Positions 1-6,814 of a DNA stretch of 8,476 nucleotides are shown one piece after another. The stretch spans positions 1 through 8,476 of the forward strand of contig NZ_DASSWP010000239.1 of NCBI RefSeq assembly GCF_035704785.1. The letters run 5' to 3'. Position 1 is the stretch's first letter, and each line of letters starts with the position of its first letter. The DNA is from Gracilimonas sp035704785 (lineage in GTDB: Bacteria; Bacteroidota; Rhodothermia; Balneolales; Balneolaceae). The translations under genes were made by a program, and so were the position numbers. The notes beneath the pieces were generated by a model, which saw only the letters and a list, made by a program, of their open reading frames with translations, did no database searches and had not been told where the DNA came from.

Positions 1-211
1 GGTTAAGTGCCTATCATTGCCGGCCCGGACGTCATACAAGATAGGATAGCGTTGAAGTGCTTTCTGTCGCTTTAACGTGAAACTTTAACAGGATAGATTG
101 AAGTCGCTTAGGTACTGGGCTCGGCTTCAGGCGAATGTCAATCAGTACCTACACATGTAGATGCTAACAGGTCTACCTTCCCGGACCGGGGTTCGACTCC
201 CCGCACCTCCA
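1..211 (+). ncRNA. ssrA: tmRNA (ssrA), 3' part; 5' end and tag sequence outside the window
   Basis: tmRNA rescues stalled ribosomes by acting first as tRNA-Ala and then as a short mRNA encoding a degradation tag. What is seen is the 3' tRNA-like end: GGAC followed by a T-arm (CGGGG, TTCGACT, CCCCG, about 187-203), then the acceptor strand CACCTCC and discriminator A211. The 3' CCA is not fully encoded (ACA), so it would be added after transcription. Upstream lie pseudoknot-type stems: CCTATC/GATAGG (10-15 with 40-45), GTTGAAG/CTTTAAC with one wobble (51-57 with 70-76), and AGGTACTG/CAGTACCT (110-117 with 143-150). The ATGTAG near 155 resembles the conserved start of the helix 2 strand. No credible tag reading frame ends here, so the tag lies before base 1. 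A plain tRNA is excluded by the long structured region upstream of the T-arm. Confidence 0.88.
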
Positions 212-228
212 CAATACACTTAAAAACT

Positions 229-267
229 AAGCCAAAGTGCCTTTAAAGCGCTTTGGCTTTTTTATTT
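229..267 (+). terminator. Intrinsic terminator of the tmRNA gene
   Basis: AAGCCAAAGTGC (229-240) pairs with GCGCTTTGGCTT (248-259), twelve pairs including one G-U, around a short loop CTTTAAA. It is followed by a T-rich run (TTTTTTATTTT). It begins 17 bases after the tmRNA 3' end, the usual place for its terminator. The A-rich left flank means it could work weakly in the other direction too. Confidence 0.85.
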
Positions 268-283
268 TGTGTGAATTTGTCCT

Positions 284-422
284 CGTTGCGAAGGTCCGCC
301 TTCGCAACGCAGTCGGGGAAGCTCCAGCTTCCCGTGGTTGAAATGAGCTTATGTTCCCGGATAACGCACCACTGGAAGCCGGAGCTTCCGGGAGGAGGTT
401 ACGCAGCTGGAGCTACGTAACC
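284..422. repeat. Cluster of four REP-like hairpins (BIME-like)
   Basis: Four imperfect palindromes with 4-base loops follow one another: CGTTGCGAAGG/CCTTCGCAACG (284-294 and 299-309, loop TCCG), GGGAAGC/GCTTCCC (316-322 and 327-333, loop TCCA), GGAAGC/GCTTCC (374-379 and 384-389, loop CGGA), and GGTTACG-C-AGC/GCT-A-CGTAACC (397-422, loop TGGA). The second and third belong to 24-base arms at 315-338 and 368-391 that are inverted copies of each other with 20 of 24 bases matching, the match reaching past the hairpins into GTGGT/ACCAC. CCTC and GAGG tetranucleotides flank the outer palindromes. This architecture is like REP/BIME elements mobilised by RAYT (TnpA-REP) transposases. No RAYT gene is present in this window, and the family assignment is inferred from structure only. 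Confidence 0.7.
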
Positions 423-574
423 AGAATGAGAATTCTGCAATTCAAATTTCAATAGTATCACCCTTTCTACTCACATCCTGTTTTGCTATTATTGGAAGCC
501 TTAATATCAATGATACAAAGGAGTACAACGCGCATTTATGATCTTAATAGCGGAAGCAGGTTTGGCAGAGTGAT
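423..574. other. Gene-free stretch between the hairpin cluster and the RidA-family gene
   Basis: AT-rich sequence with no open reading frame of useful length and no strong hairpin. It presumably holds the promoter of the RidA-family gene, but no convincing Bacteroidota-type TTG/TAnnTTTG pair at proper spacing is visible. A purine stretch AAAGGAG near 517-523 lies too far from the start at 575 to serve as its ribosome binding site; the sequence immediately before that start has only a weak GAG. Confidence 0.4.
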
Positions 575-985
575 ATGAATAAGAAAAGGCAGAACATTAC
601 CTCAGGAACAGAGTGGGAAGATAAAGTAGGGTACAACCGAGCTGTGAAAGTCGGGAATCAGATTTTTGTGTCCGGGACAACAGCTGTTGGTGAAACTGGG
701 GAGATCGTTGGGAAAGGAGACGTTTACCTTCAAACAAAACAGTGTATTTTGAACATCGAGAAGGCACTGAAGAAAGCCGGTGCTTCACTTGAGGATGTTG
801 TCCGTACACGAACCTTCATTACAAATATGGACGAATGGGAGGCCTTTGGGAAAGCACACGAGGAATTCTTCGGGACCATCAATCCGGCAGCCACCTTAGT
901 GGAAGTAAACAAACTCATAGATCCGAATCTGTTAGTAGAAATTGAGGTAGATGCGATTTTGGGAGAAATGAGTAGTGAGTGGTGA
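575..985 (+). CDS. RidA/YjgF/YER057c/UK114 family protein lacking the RidA arginine
   Basis: A single-domain 136-residue protein covering the full usual length of the family (about 125-135). Recognisable family blocks are VGNQIFVSGTTA (26-37), the helix TKQCILNIEKALKKAGASLEDVVRTRTFI (54-82), the motif NPAATLVEV (103-111) and the C-terminal strand VEIEVDAI (121-128). Archetypal RidA hydrolyses reactive enamine/imine intermediates in the cytosol and needs an Arg in the motif PAR-S/T. Here that position is Ala106, which places the protein among the Rid subfamilies without this Arg, where deaminase activity is generally absent or unproven. A trimer is expected from family knowledge. The ATG at 575 is chosen because an in-frame stop (TAG, 548-550) precedes it and no upstream start intervenes. 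It converges with the TonB-receptor gene across 39 bases and looks functionally unrelated to it. The exact substrate cannot be stated. Confidence 0.9.
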   Translation: MNKKRQNITSGTEWEDKVGYNRAVKVGNQIFVSGTTAVGETGEIVGKGDVYLQTKQCILNIEKALKKAGASLEDVVRTRTFITNMDEWEAFGKAHEEFFGTINPAATLVEVNKLIDPNLLVEIEVDAILGEMSSEW

Positions 986-1024
986 GCCGCCTTACACCTA
1001 ACACTTTGAGCCTAACACCTAATA

Positions 1025-3661
1025 CTAAAACCACACCATTAAGTTAAAAGAAGGTTGAATTCCCAGGTCATAAACATCCATAGGCTCTGCAGTCAGTCGC
1101 CGTTGATTTTGAGGCACTGAAGTATCAATTACCAGATTTAATTCTCGATACCAGGTATTTTGCCTATCCAGCACATTGAATACAGATACATTCATTTCCA
1201 ATTTTGTACTACGGATGTCTAGGTTGTACTCAATTCCTGCATCAAGCCTTCGGTAATCTCCTAACCGCTGTTTGTTTTCAACCCCTAAGAAATAAAGTCG
1301 GTTTGGCACTCCGGAAGAAGCAGTAAAACTCAAAAAGCTCTTTAAATTAGAAACTGGCTCATATTCTATGGTAGAACTGAAGCTATGGGTTCGATCCCAA
1401 CTGGCATAAAATTCATTGCTCCCCAATATTACCTCGTTTTGGAAGGTAGATTCAGAAAGGGTATATGAATGGCTCAGAGTTATTTTTTTGAACCTGTTTC
1501 TGAGAAGAAATTCGAGTCCCTTGGAAATCCCGTCATTATTGTATAGCCATGGCGGGGCTTCAAAACTGTTACTGAGTGACTGCGCATTGATCTCAAAAAG
1601 CCGGGCATTATTCAATGCTTTGTAATAGCCTTCTATCTGAAACAGCGTATTTCCCCACAATTTAGCGTACGCCCCGGCCGTAAAATAGTCAGAAGAAGTG
1701 GGGGGCTGTTCCTCAGAACTAATGATCCAGATATCAGGGCTGCTTATGTTGTAAAAAGAGAGTCGATGGGTGAATTGATAATTCCTGCTGTATCCCAACC
1801 CAAATGACAGAGGCCTTTCATTGAGAAACTTAAGTTTAACTCTTGGTGAGAAGTACAGAAACTCACCGTTGGTATAGTAATGTAATCGACCACCCAAATG
1901 AAGATTGATCAGGTCTGAATTTGTGTAATCCATTTGTGAGTAAAGGTCTATAAGCCCTGATTCAAAGTTGGTAAAAAAACCGGGACGATCGAATGATTCT
2001 TCCAAGTATTCGCCCATGAAGTATTGGAAAGACCCCCCAAAGGTCCATTGAGTTTCAGGCCGTATCAAATCAAAAGACTGGTCAAATTTAAACTCATTGA
2101 ATATACTTTCATTTTTCAGGGGAAAGGTAAACACCTGAACTCCGGAACCACCATTTTCAATACGGTTATAAACAAAGTCATCTTTACTGAATTCAGTATT
2201 ATAAATACTTGCAGCTGCCAAAGTATGGCTGTAAAGGGTATTGGTTACAGGAGCAGTATAAGTAAGGCTGGAACTGAAATTACCCCAGTTATTTCTTGTT
2301 TCCATGTCTTCGAGGCTGAACCTTTCATCAGGTGCACTTGGGTTGAAACGCCGTACAAGTCGCTTTGCATCCTGAGATACATTATCTGCACCATAATAAC
2401 TGCCGGCTATCAATCGGCTTCCGTTTTTAAATTCAAAGTATATCTTTCCGTGGAGATCAAAGAAAGCGGCATCATACTCTCCAGGAAATACAAGCCTTGA
2501 TTCAAGATCAGAAAGGTTATCTGCGATCACTTCGCGGGGACGCTCTATATTCAAACCGTAGGCTATGAGTTCATCATTGCCAAACCAGTTTAAGGTATTC
2601 ATGGTAGATGTGCGCCCGGATACCAGCCAGCTGCTCCTTCCCGAAACCAAAGGTCCCTGCAGCGTGGTATTGAAAGCGGTATTACTAAGCCCGGCAGAAG
2701 ATCTGAAATTATTTAATGAGCCTGTTTTGGTGAGCATAGAAAGAGTTCCGCCGGGAGAGGATGGGATTTGAGCGGGGGTTACATCATAAAAGAAGCCGGA
2801 ATTTTGAATCGCATTGGGGTTAAAACTATCCAGTAATCCGAACAAGTGAGATTGATTATAGATCGTGATCCCATCTAAAAGTATTTGAGTAGCATCAGAA
2901 GAACTGCCTCTTACATTGATACCATTATTGATAGCGGGGCCATTGCTTACAGAAGGCAGCGATTGCAACGCTTTCGCTGTATTGTTCTCCCCAAATGGAT
3001 TAAGTACCCCGGTATTTATAAAATTTCGGTAGATACTGTCGGAGCCGGCTGAATAATTAAATCCTGTAACTACGATATCATTCCCTTTTACTGCTTCAGG
3101 TGATAAACGGATAGTGATATCCTCAAAAGAGCTGCCTTGCTTCAGATCAAGTGAAATTTGATTGGTTGCATAACCGAGATAAGATCCGCTAATGGAGAAT
3201 TCTTGTCCTGACGCTAACGAGGTAATACTAAACACTCCTGATGAGTTACTTGCCGTTCCGTATGTTTTATTTCCTCTTTTCCAGAAAATGGTGGCATAGG
3301 GGAGGCGCTCCCCGGTTTCTGCATCAACTATTTGCCCGGTTATGGAAATATTTTGGGCGGGATCAGCTTTTTGTATGTAAAGAACGATCTGTCTTCGATC
3401 TGTATTTGCATCTACTGCAATATTATAGGCGGAAATGCGGGAACTCAGAGAGTCTATAAAATCATCTTGCTGCGCCTTAAAACTAAGAGTTATACCTGCA
3501 ACCTGCGATTCCCGATATAAAAACCGATAGTCAGTCTTGCTTTCAATAGTTTCAATGATCTGCAGTAATGGAGCAGATTGAAATGAAAATTGAGCAAAAG
3601 CCTGCTGCCCCACCCCTAATACCCCTAAAAAAAACAAAATCGCAGAAAGGTGTTTAAGCAT
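1025..3661 (-). CDS. FecA-like TonB-dependent outer-membrane receptor with N-terminal STN signalling domain
   Basis: An 878-residue outer-membrane transducer and transporter. In order: a signal peptide with likely cleavage after AFA23; an STN (secretin/TonB short N-terminal) domain at about 26-97, the part that signals to a FecR protein in the periplasm; a CarboxypepD-regulatory-like beta domain at about 105-190; a possible TonB box in NDIVVTG (194-200); a plug at about 205-315 with the typical core INVRGSSSDATQILLDGI (248-265); then a beta-barrel to the C-terminus, ending in the aromatic residue expected of barrel proteins (LMVWF). Its start codon overlaps the stop of the upstream fecR-like gene by one base (TGATG), which suggests translational coupling. 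No SusD partner follows, so this is the FecA type rather than a SusC/SusD glycan pair. The ligand (siderophore, metal complex or other) cannot be read from the sequence. No terminator hairpin is visible after its stop. Confidence 0.93.
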   Translation of the reverse strand: MLKHLSAILFFLGVLGVGQQAFAQFSFQSAPLLQIIETIESKTDYRFLYRESQVAGITLSFKAQQDDFIDSLSSRISAYNIAVDANTDRRQIVLYIQKADPAQNISITGQIVDAETGERLPYATIFWKRGNKTYGTASNSSGVFSITSLASGQEFSISGSYLGYATNQISLDLKQGSSFEDITIRLSPEAVKGNDIVVTGFNYSAGSDSIYRNFINTGVLNPFGENNTAKALQSLPSVSNGPAINNGINVRGSSSDATQILLDGITIYNQSHLFGLLDSFNPNAIQNSGFFYDVTPAQIPSSPGGTLSMLTKTGSLNNFRSSAGLSNTAFNTTLQGPLVSGRSSWLVSGRTSTMNTLNWFGNDELIAYGLNIERPREVIADNLSDLESRLVFPGEYDAAFFDLHGKIYFEFKNGSRLIAGSYYGADNVSQDAKRLVRRFNPSAPDERFSLEDMETRNNWGNFSSSLTYTAPVTNTLYSHTLAAASIYNTEFSKDDFVYNRIENGGSGVQVFTFPLKNESIFNEFKFDQSFDLIRPETQWTFGGSFQYFMGEYLEESFDRPGFFTNFESGLIDLYSQMDYTNSDLINLHLGGRLHYYTNGEFLYFSPRVKLKFLNERPLSFGLGYSRNYQFTHRLSFYNISSPDIWIISSEEQPPTSSDYFTAGAYAKLWGNTLFQIEGYYKALNNARLFEINAQSLSNSFEAPPWLYNNDGISKGLEFLLRNRFKKITLSHSYTLSESTFQNEVILGSNEFYASWDRTHSFSSTIEYEPVSNLKSFLSFTASSGVPNRLYFLGVENKQRLGDYRRLDAGIEYNLDIRSTKLEMNVSVFNVLDRQNTWYRELNLVIDTSVPQNQRRLTAEPMDVYDLGIQPSFNLMVWF

Positions 3662-4623
3662 CAGTTGCCCGGATTAAATACGTAGGTACTGTCACCGGTA
3701 TGTGTGAAGCTTCCCCCAAGAACCAGTTCCAGGTCGTGAAGTACGGAGGAAATCTCATCAAGTTGAATTGAACCGCTTAAGGTTTCATCAAGCACCGATT
3801 CAGGGCTTTCTATTTGTATGTTGAAATGCTGCTCAAGCTCGTTGAATACAGCCGACACCAATTCATTTTGAAAGACCAGCTCATTCGTTAGCCAGTCGGT
3901 ATAAACTGATTCCTCTGATTGTGTAATCAGAGGAGAATCAGTGGCATCATTAACTATAGATGACTGACCGGGCTCCAGTATCACAGATTCTGAATTTTTT
4001 AGGGATTCATATTTGATCTTCCCTTCCTGCAGAAATACTTTTGATGAATTTCCCCAGCTGCTTAAAACAAATTGGGTTCCTAAAACTTCAACTTTGGCCT
4101 GATCCGTAACGACAGTAAATGTACGATCCGGGTTATGAGCAACTTCGAAATACCCTTCCCCTTCAATTCTATATTCTGCGGAATTGGGAGAAACAGAATT
4201 TTCATACAATCGAGAGTTAGGGCGAAGGCTGACGGTTGATCCGTCCTGAAGTTGTATCTGCTGAATGGATGCAAAACTTTCACCGATCAGTGTAGGACTT
4301 GTAAGGCTTTGATAAACAAAACTTCCTACCAAAGCTGTGATCAGTAAAGCTGCAGCAATTGCATACCTTTTAATTGCCGGCGTTAATTTAAAGATCCGGG
4401 CAGTGTCTTTTTCTTGATCAATTTCAGACTGAATAGAATTCCAGATAGAGGCGGAGTCTATTTCAGGAACATGTTTTTTTATAGTATTCCGGTATTTAAA
4501 CAACTCAATGAGAAAAGGATCCGCATCTTTTTTCAATGAGCTCAGATCCGGCAAAGCTTCTCCTATCTTCCTAGCAAGCAGAAGGTCAGCGTCATCAGGT
4601 GATATGTAGGAATTGTCAGCCAT
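3661..4623 (-). CDS. FecR-family anti-sigma factor/sigma regulator, single-pass inner-membrane protein
   Basis: A 320-residue regulator. The N-terminal 80 or so residues are polar and would be cytoplasmic, contacting the sigma factor. One membrane segment spans about 87-106 (YAIAAALLITALVGSFVYQS) after a basic flank. The periplasmic FecR domain follows at about 122-205, with the family signatures LQDGSTVSLRPNSRL, GEGYFEVAHNPDRTFTV and VEVLGTQFVL. A C-terminal DUF4974-like (STN-like) module lies at about 247-316 (LVFQNELVSAVFNELEQHF). In the known FecR mechanism the C-terminal part receives the signal from the receptor's STN domain, and proteolysis then frees the sigma factor or an activating N-terminal fragment. 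It sits 58 bases after lipoprotein B and overlaps the receptor gene by one base. The cognate sigma gene is not adjacent: it is separated by two lipoprotein genes and a terminator. No Shine-Dalgarno sequence precedes the ATG. Confidence 0.93.
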   Translation of the reverse strand: MADNSYISPDDADLLLARKIGEALPDLSSLKKDADPFLIELFKYRNTIKKHVPEIDSASIWNSIQSEIDQEKDTARIFKLTPAIKRYAIAAALLITALVGSFVYQSLTSPTLIGESFASIQQIQLQDGSTVSLRPNSRLYENSVSPNSAEYRIEGEGYFEVAHNPDRTFTVVTDQAKVEVLGTQFVLSSWGNSSKVFLQEGKIKYESLKNSESVILEPGQSSIVNDATDSPLITQSEESVYTDWLTNELVFQNELVSAVFNELEQHFNIQIESPESVLDETLSGSIQLDEISSVLHDLELVLGGSFTHTGDSTYVFNPGN

Positions 4624-4638
4624 TTTAGTTTAAGAAAC

Positions 4639-4659
4639 GGGCAGATTATGCATCTGCCC
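4639..4659 (-). other. Intercistronic hairpin between lipoprotein B and fecR-like genes
   Basis: GGGCAGAT and ATCTGCCC form an 8-pair stem around a 5-base loop in the 58-base gap. In the reading direction it is followed by GTTTCTTAAAC rather than a clean T-run, so it is a poor terminator. It may act as a partial attenuator or as an RNA-processing or stability element that lowers FecR and receptor output relative to the lipoprotein. Confidence 0.5.
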
Positions 4660-4681
4660 CAATTATTAGAGGATCTGTGGA

Positions 4682-5872
4682 TCAATCTTCTTCGTTATCA
4701 TCATCAGGAAGCTCAAATTCGATCTCGTCTGCAATGAACTCCAGTTGATTTTGAGGATTAATATAACCCTCGGCTTCGGCAATAACCGTAACGCCGCTTT
4801 CCAGAGCGAGAGCTACATCTTCCAAGGTTTCAAACCCATCATCTCCTTCAATCTCTGTTCTTGGGGTAATAATAACGATTATATCATTGTCGAGAGTGAC
4901 AGTTTCATTATCAAGGTCTACTGAATTTACTGAGGCCTCAAGTTCGTCATCGTCATCAGTTACGAATCCGGATGAAAGGTTGACCCTAAATTGTTTGCTT
5001 AGGTTGCGAAATCTTAGCAATGCGGTACCATCACCATCCATAACAATAGTTCCGGTAATGGTTTTAGTTGATTCATCGCCGTTATTATTCTTATAGATAC
5101 TCATTTCGTAGGTGAGTGTACCGTTAACACCTTGTTCAAGAGACCCATTTTGAGCTACGGTATCTTTATTGATCTCAATATCAAGAAAGCTGATCTCATT
5201 TACATACGACCGCTCGAATGTATCTCCATTTGCTCTAACTCCTGTAAATGAACCATTTCCATAATGCTTGCCGTCAAATGAAAGAACAGAAGCGGCTGTA
5301 CTTAATCCTTTTATGGAAAAAGTATCTGCACGGCTGAAATTTGAGTGCCGAAAGCGGTTCGACATATCACCGGTCTTTGAAGCAGTGAAATCTATATTTT
5401 CGATGCTTTCTTTATTCATACGCGGCTGCTGAATAAATGCGCCTTCAATATCTGTAAAGATATAAGTGAGAACTGCTGAGAGGTTTTTTTCGAAGTTTGG
5501 AGCATTTACCTGACGGTCGAAACTGATGCTATGTGTGCCGGTTTCAGGATCATAATCATACTGAAAGTTACTCTCGTTGCCTCTGCCTGAATATTCGTCA
5601 TCATCATTATCACCATCTCCATCTTTGGCAAGTGTGCTACTTGTGCCGAATCCATCGATTGAGACCGTTGCCAATGCATCATTCAAACTGGAGAATACCC
5701 CCTCATTATCATCAGAAAGAGCCTGTCCCATAATTTGGCTGGCGGCTTCAATATCTTCAGGAGTAAGTTCATTGTTGAGGTCATCTGAAACATCCCCTAA
5801 AGTACATGCAGATATCAAAAAGACAGGTACTATATAACCTGCTGCTTTCAGAAGTTTTTTAAATGCTTTCAT
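4682..5872 (-). CDS. Acidic lipoprotein B with C-terminal DUF5666-like domain
   Basis: A 396-residue predicted lipoprotein: basic N-terminus (KAFKKLLKA), hydrophobic core and lipobox LISAC with Cys23. Shortly after the Cys comes S-D-D, reminiscent of the acidic surface-export signals of Bacteroidota lipoproteins. Residues 84-93 (DGDGDNDDDE) form a DxDxDN-type acidic loop resembling calcium-binding loops. Residues about 105-300 appear beta-rich and match no family I recognise. Residues about 312-388 fit the DUF5666 pattern (strand-rich, ITPRTEI, then LESGVTVIAEAEGY, ending FIADEIEFE). The C-terminus is acidic (PDDDNEED). It is the first gene of the putative unit lipoprotein B-fecR-receptor and is preceded by the shared bipartite motif at 5907-5933. 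The function is unknown; a surface or outer-membrane accessory to the receptor, possibly binding cations, is inference. No Shine-Dalgarno sequence is visible. Confidence 0.82.
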   Translation of the reverse strand: MKAFKKLLKAAGYIVPVFLISACTLGDVSDDLNNELTPEDIEAASQIMGQALSDDNEGVFSSLNDALATVSIDGFGTSSTLAKDGDGDNDDDEYSGRGNESNFQYDYDPETGTHSISFDRQVNAPNFEKNLSAVLTYIFTDIEGAFIQQPRMNKESIENIDFTASKTGDMSNRFRHSNFSRADTFSIKGLSTAASVLSFDGKHYGNGSFTGVRANGDTFERSYVNEISFLDIEINKDTVAQNGSLEQGVNGTLTYEMSIYKNNNGDESTKTITGTIVMDGDGTALLRFRNLSKQFRVNLSSGFVTDDDDELEASVNSVDLDNETVTLDNDIIVIITPRTEIEGDDGFETLEDVALALESGVTVIAEAEGYINPQNQLEFIADEIEFELPDDDNEED

Positions 5873-5906
5873 GATTATAAAATTATTGTTCTGTGTTCAC
5901 TATTAA

Positions 5907-5933
5907 TACACATCAGATGATTGGTACCCCTAA
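5907..5933 (-). promoter_or_regulatory. Putative promoter/regulator site before lipoprotein B (copy 2 of the shared motif)
   Basis: On the minus strand, TTAGGGGTA (5933-5925), then 11 bases, then ATGTGTA (5913-5907), ending 34 bases before the lipoprotein B start. The same two words with the same 11-base gap occur before lipoprotein A. Similarity continues loosely downstream (TTAA, then GAAC). The left word lies inside an inverted repeat, ATTGGT/ACCAAT (5920-5925 and 5933-5938). The spacing from start of first word to start of second (20 bases) suits a bacterial promoter with -35 and -10 elements, so recognition by the local ECF sigma factor is a reasonable inference. A transcription-factor operator is the alternative. 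Confidence 0.55.
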
Positions 5934-5967
5934 CCAATATTAATATATTTTTTCAGAAATCTTAATA

Positions 5968-6005
5968 ACAAAAAAAGCCCTGTTATTGTTCACATAACAG
6001 GGCTT
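5968..6005 (-). terminator. Intrinsic terminator after lipoprotein A
   Basis: A perfect 12-pair stem AAGCCCTGTTAT/ATAACAGGGCTT (5975-5986 with 5994-6005) with a 7-base loop, followed on the minus strand by TTTTTTTG and more T-rich sequence. It lies 42 bases after the lipoprotein A stop codon and before the promoter-like motif of lipoprotein B, so it should separate the two into different transcripts. Confidence 0.85.
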
Positions 6006-6047
6006 GCTTGGGTTTATTGTCAGTTAGTAGTAGGCCATAAGTGCCTC

Positions 6048-6752
6048 CTAATCATCATCATCGTCGTCGTCATCATCATTATCTTCTTCTTCTTCACCTT
6101 CGGCTTCGAAAGAGTTTTCGATATTATTTTCAATGATCTCTTTATTAGCTGGATTTGTTGGATCTAATGGATTTCCCTGGTTATCAGTAAACCAACCTGC
6201 CGGATCTATATTAATAGCTACTGCGGCAGAATTTGTGCTGCTGCTGATTTCCAATGGGGGATTAAGATCCATTTCAATTTCAAAGTCTGCGTCTGATCTG
6301 AACATGAATTCTTCACCGTTATAAATGCCTTTGATCACGAGAGAATACTCGTCATCTCCATCTCTGAAATCAGGATCATCAACTTGGGTGCCGTCATCAT
6401 CATTTTCAATTTCCATCTCAAACTCGTCATACAGGCCGGCCGGGATTTGATGAGAGGTCAATTCAACGCGACTACCGTCAAGCGGAAGATTGACGATGAG
6501 GTCCTCTACTTCAAAATCAGCAGAGTCATCATTTACACTTTCGAGTTCAAGTTCCTCAACAAGCAATTTGATCTCAGTAAGAGAATCTAAATTTATTGCT
6601 TTAAACTTGGCTACAGAAGAAGTTTGTACCTGCATGGTTACGGCTACTTCTTTTGGGCCGTTATCGTCAGAGTTGAGGACGTTACATCCTGCTCCGACAA
6701 GCATTACACTAATAAAAATTGTAAGAGGTATGAATAGTCTGGATAAATTCAT
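6048..6752 (-). CDS. Acidic lipoprotein A, DUF4382-like, with C-terminal poly-aspartate tail
   Basis: A 234-residue predicted lipoprotein with a hydrophobic signal (FIPLTIFISVMLVGAG) and lipid-anchor Cys23; the -3 residue is Gly, which is atypical but tolerated. S-D-D follows at 28-30. The middle region, about 38-115, has a beta pattern and the phrase IPAGLYDEFEMEI, resembling DUF4382-type lipoprotein domains in which a PAG-Y turn precedes a strand; this assignment is tentative. By hand count the mature protein has about 60 Asp/Glu against about 9 Lys/Arg. It ends in EEEEDN followed by nine Asp, encoded by a trinucleotide run. The gene lies 95 bases after the sigma gene, with the shared motif between, and ends in a strong terminator, so it is probably a one-gene unit. 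The role is unknown; surface cation binding or ligand capture for the receptor is inference. Confidence 0.82.
   Translation of the reverse strand: MNLSRLFIPLTIFISVMLVGAGCNVLNSDDNGPKEVAVTMQVQTSSVAKFKAINLDSLTEIKLLVEELELESVNDDSADFEVEDLIVNLPLDGSRVELTSHQIPAGLYDEFEMEIENDDDGTQVDDPDFRDGDDEYSLVIKGIYNGEEFMFRSDADFEIEMDLNPPLEISSSTNSAAVAINIDPAGWFTDNQGNPLDPTNPANKEIIENNIENSFEAEGEEEEDNDDDDDDDDD
6051..6095 (-). repeat. Trinucleotide repeat encoding the poly-Asp/poly-Glu tail
   Basis: On the plus strand: four ATC, three GTC, two ATC, ATT, ATC, then four TTC. These read on the minus strand as EEEE-D-N followed by nine Asp just before the stop codon. Such near-perfect triplet runs can expand or contract by slippage without shifting the frame, so tail length may vary between strains. 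Confidence 0.8.
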
Positions 6753-6782
6753 GGTGTTGAAATTAAGTTCGGATTATTTTTA

Positions 6783-6797
6783 ACAGCATTTTGCTGT
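6783..6797 (-). other. Small hairpin in the leader of lipoprotein A
   Basis: ACAGCA and TGCTGT pair around a 3-base loop, between the promoter-like motif and the start codon of lipoprotein A. On the minus strand it is followed by TAAAAATAA, not a T-run, so it is not a terminator. A role in leader stability or as a regulator half-site pair is possible but unproven. Confidence 0.35.
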
Positions 6798-6814
6798 ATT
6801 TGTTCCAACTTAAT

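Noticed and set aside
284..422. Hairpin cluster as a CRISPR array or integron attC sites
   Set aside because: Units are not equal-length direct repeats with uniform spacers, and there is no attC core-site pattern; inverted REP-like units fit better.
538..573. Eleven-codon reading frame ending just before the RidA-family start, as a possible leader peptide
   Set aside because: Too short, its purine stretch is 14 bases away, and nothing else supports translation.
994..1022. Short direct repeats (ACACCTAA twice, CCTAACAC twice) between the convergent RidA and receptor genes
   Set aside because: Only 8 bases long in a low-complexity gap, with no hairpin or mobile-element character.
986..1024. 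Terminator between the RidA-family and receptor genes
   Set aside because: No stem of useful length is visible in this gap; termination must be Rho-dependent or lie within the coding ends.
2024..2500. 158-codon open frame on the plus strand
   Set aside because: Lies wholly antisense within the receptor gene, whose protein shows clear family features; no independent evidence of coding.
3620..3628. A third TTAGGGGTA word on the minus strand
   Set aside because: It lies in the signal-peptide codons of the receptor gene (Leu-Gly-Val repeats) and has no ATGTGTA 11 bases downstream, so it is most likely chance.
6802..6806. GGAAC on the minus strand as the ECF -35 element for lipoprotein A
   Set aside because: The equivalent GAAC before lipoprotein B would put the -10 element on the start codon, so the conserved upstream pair is the better candidate; kept only as an alternative.
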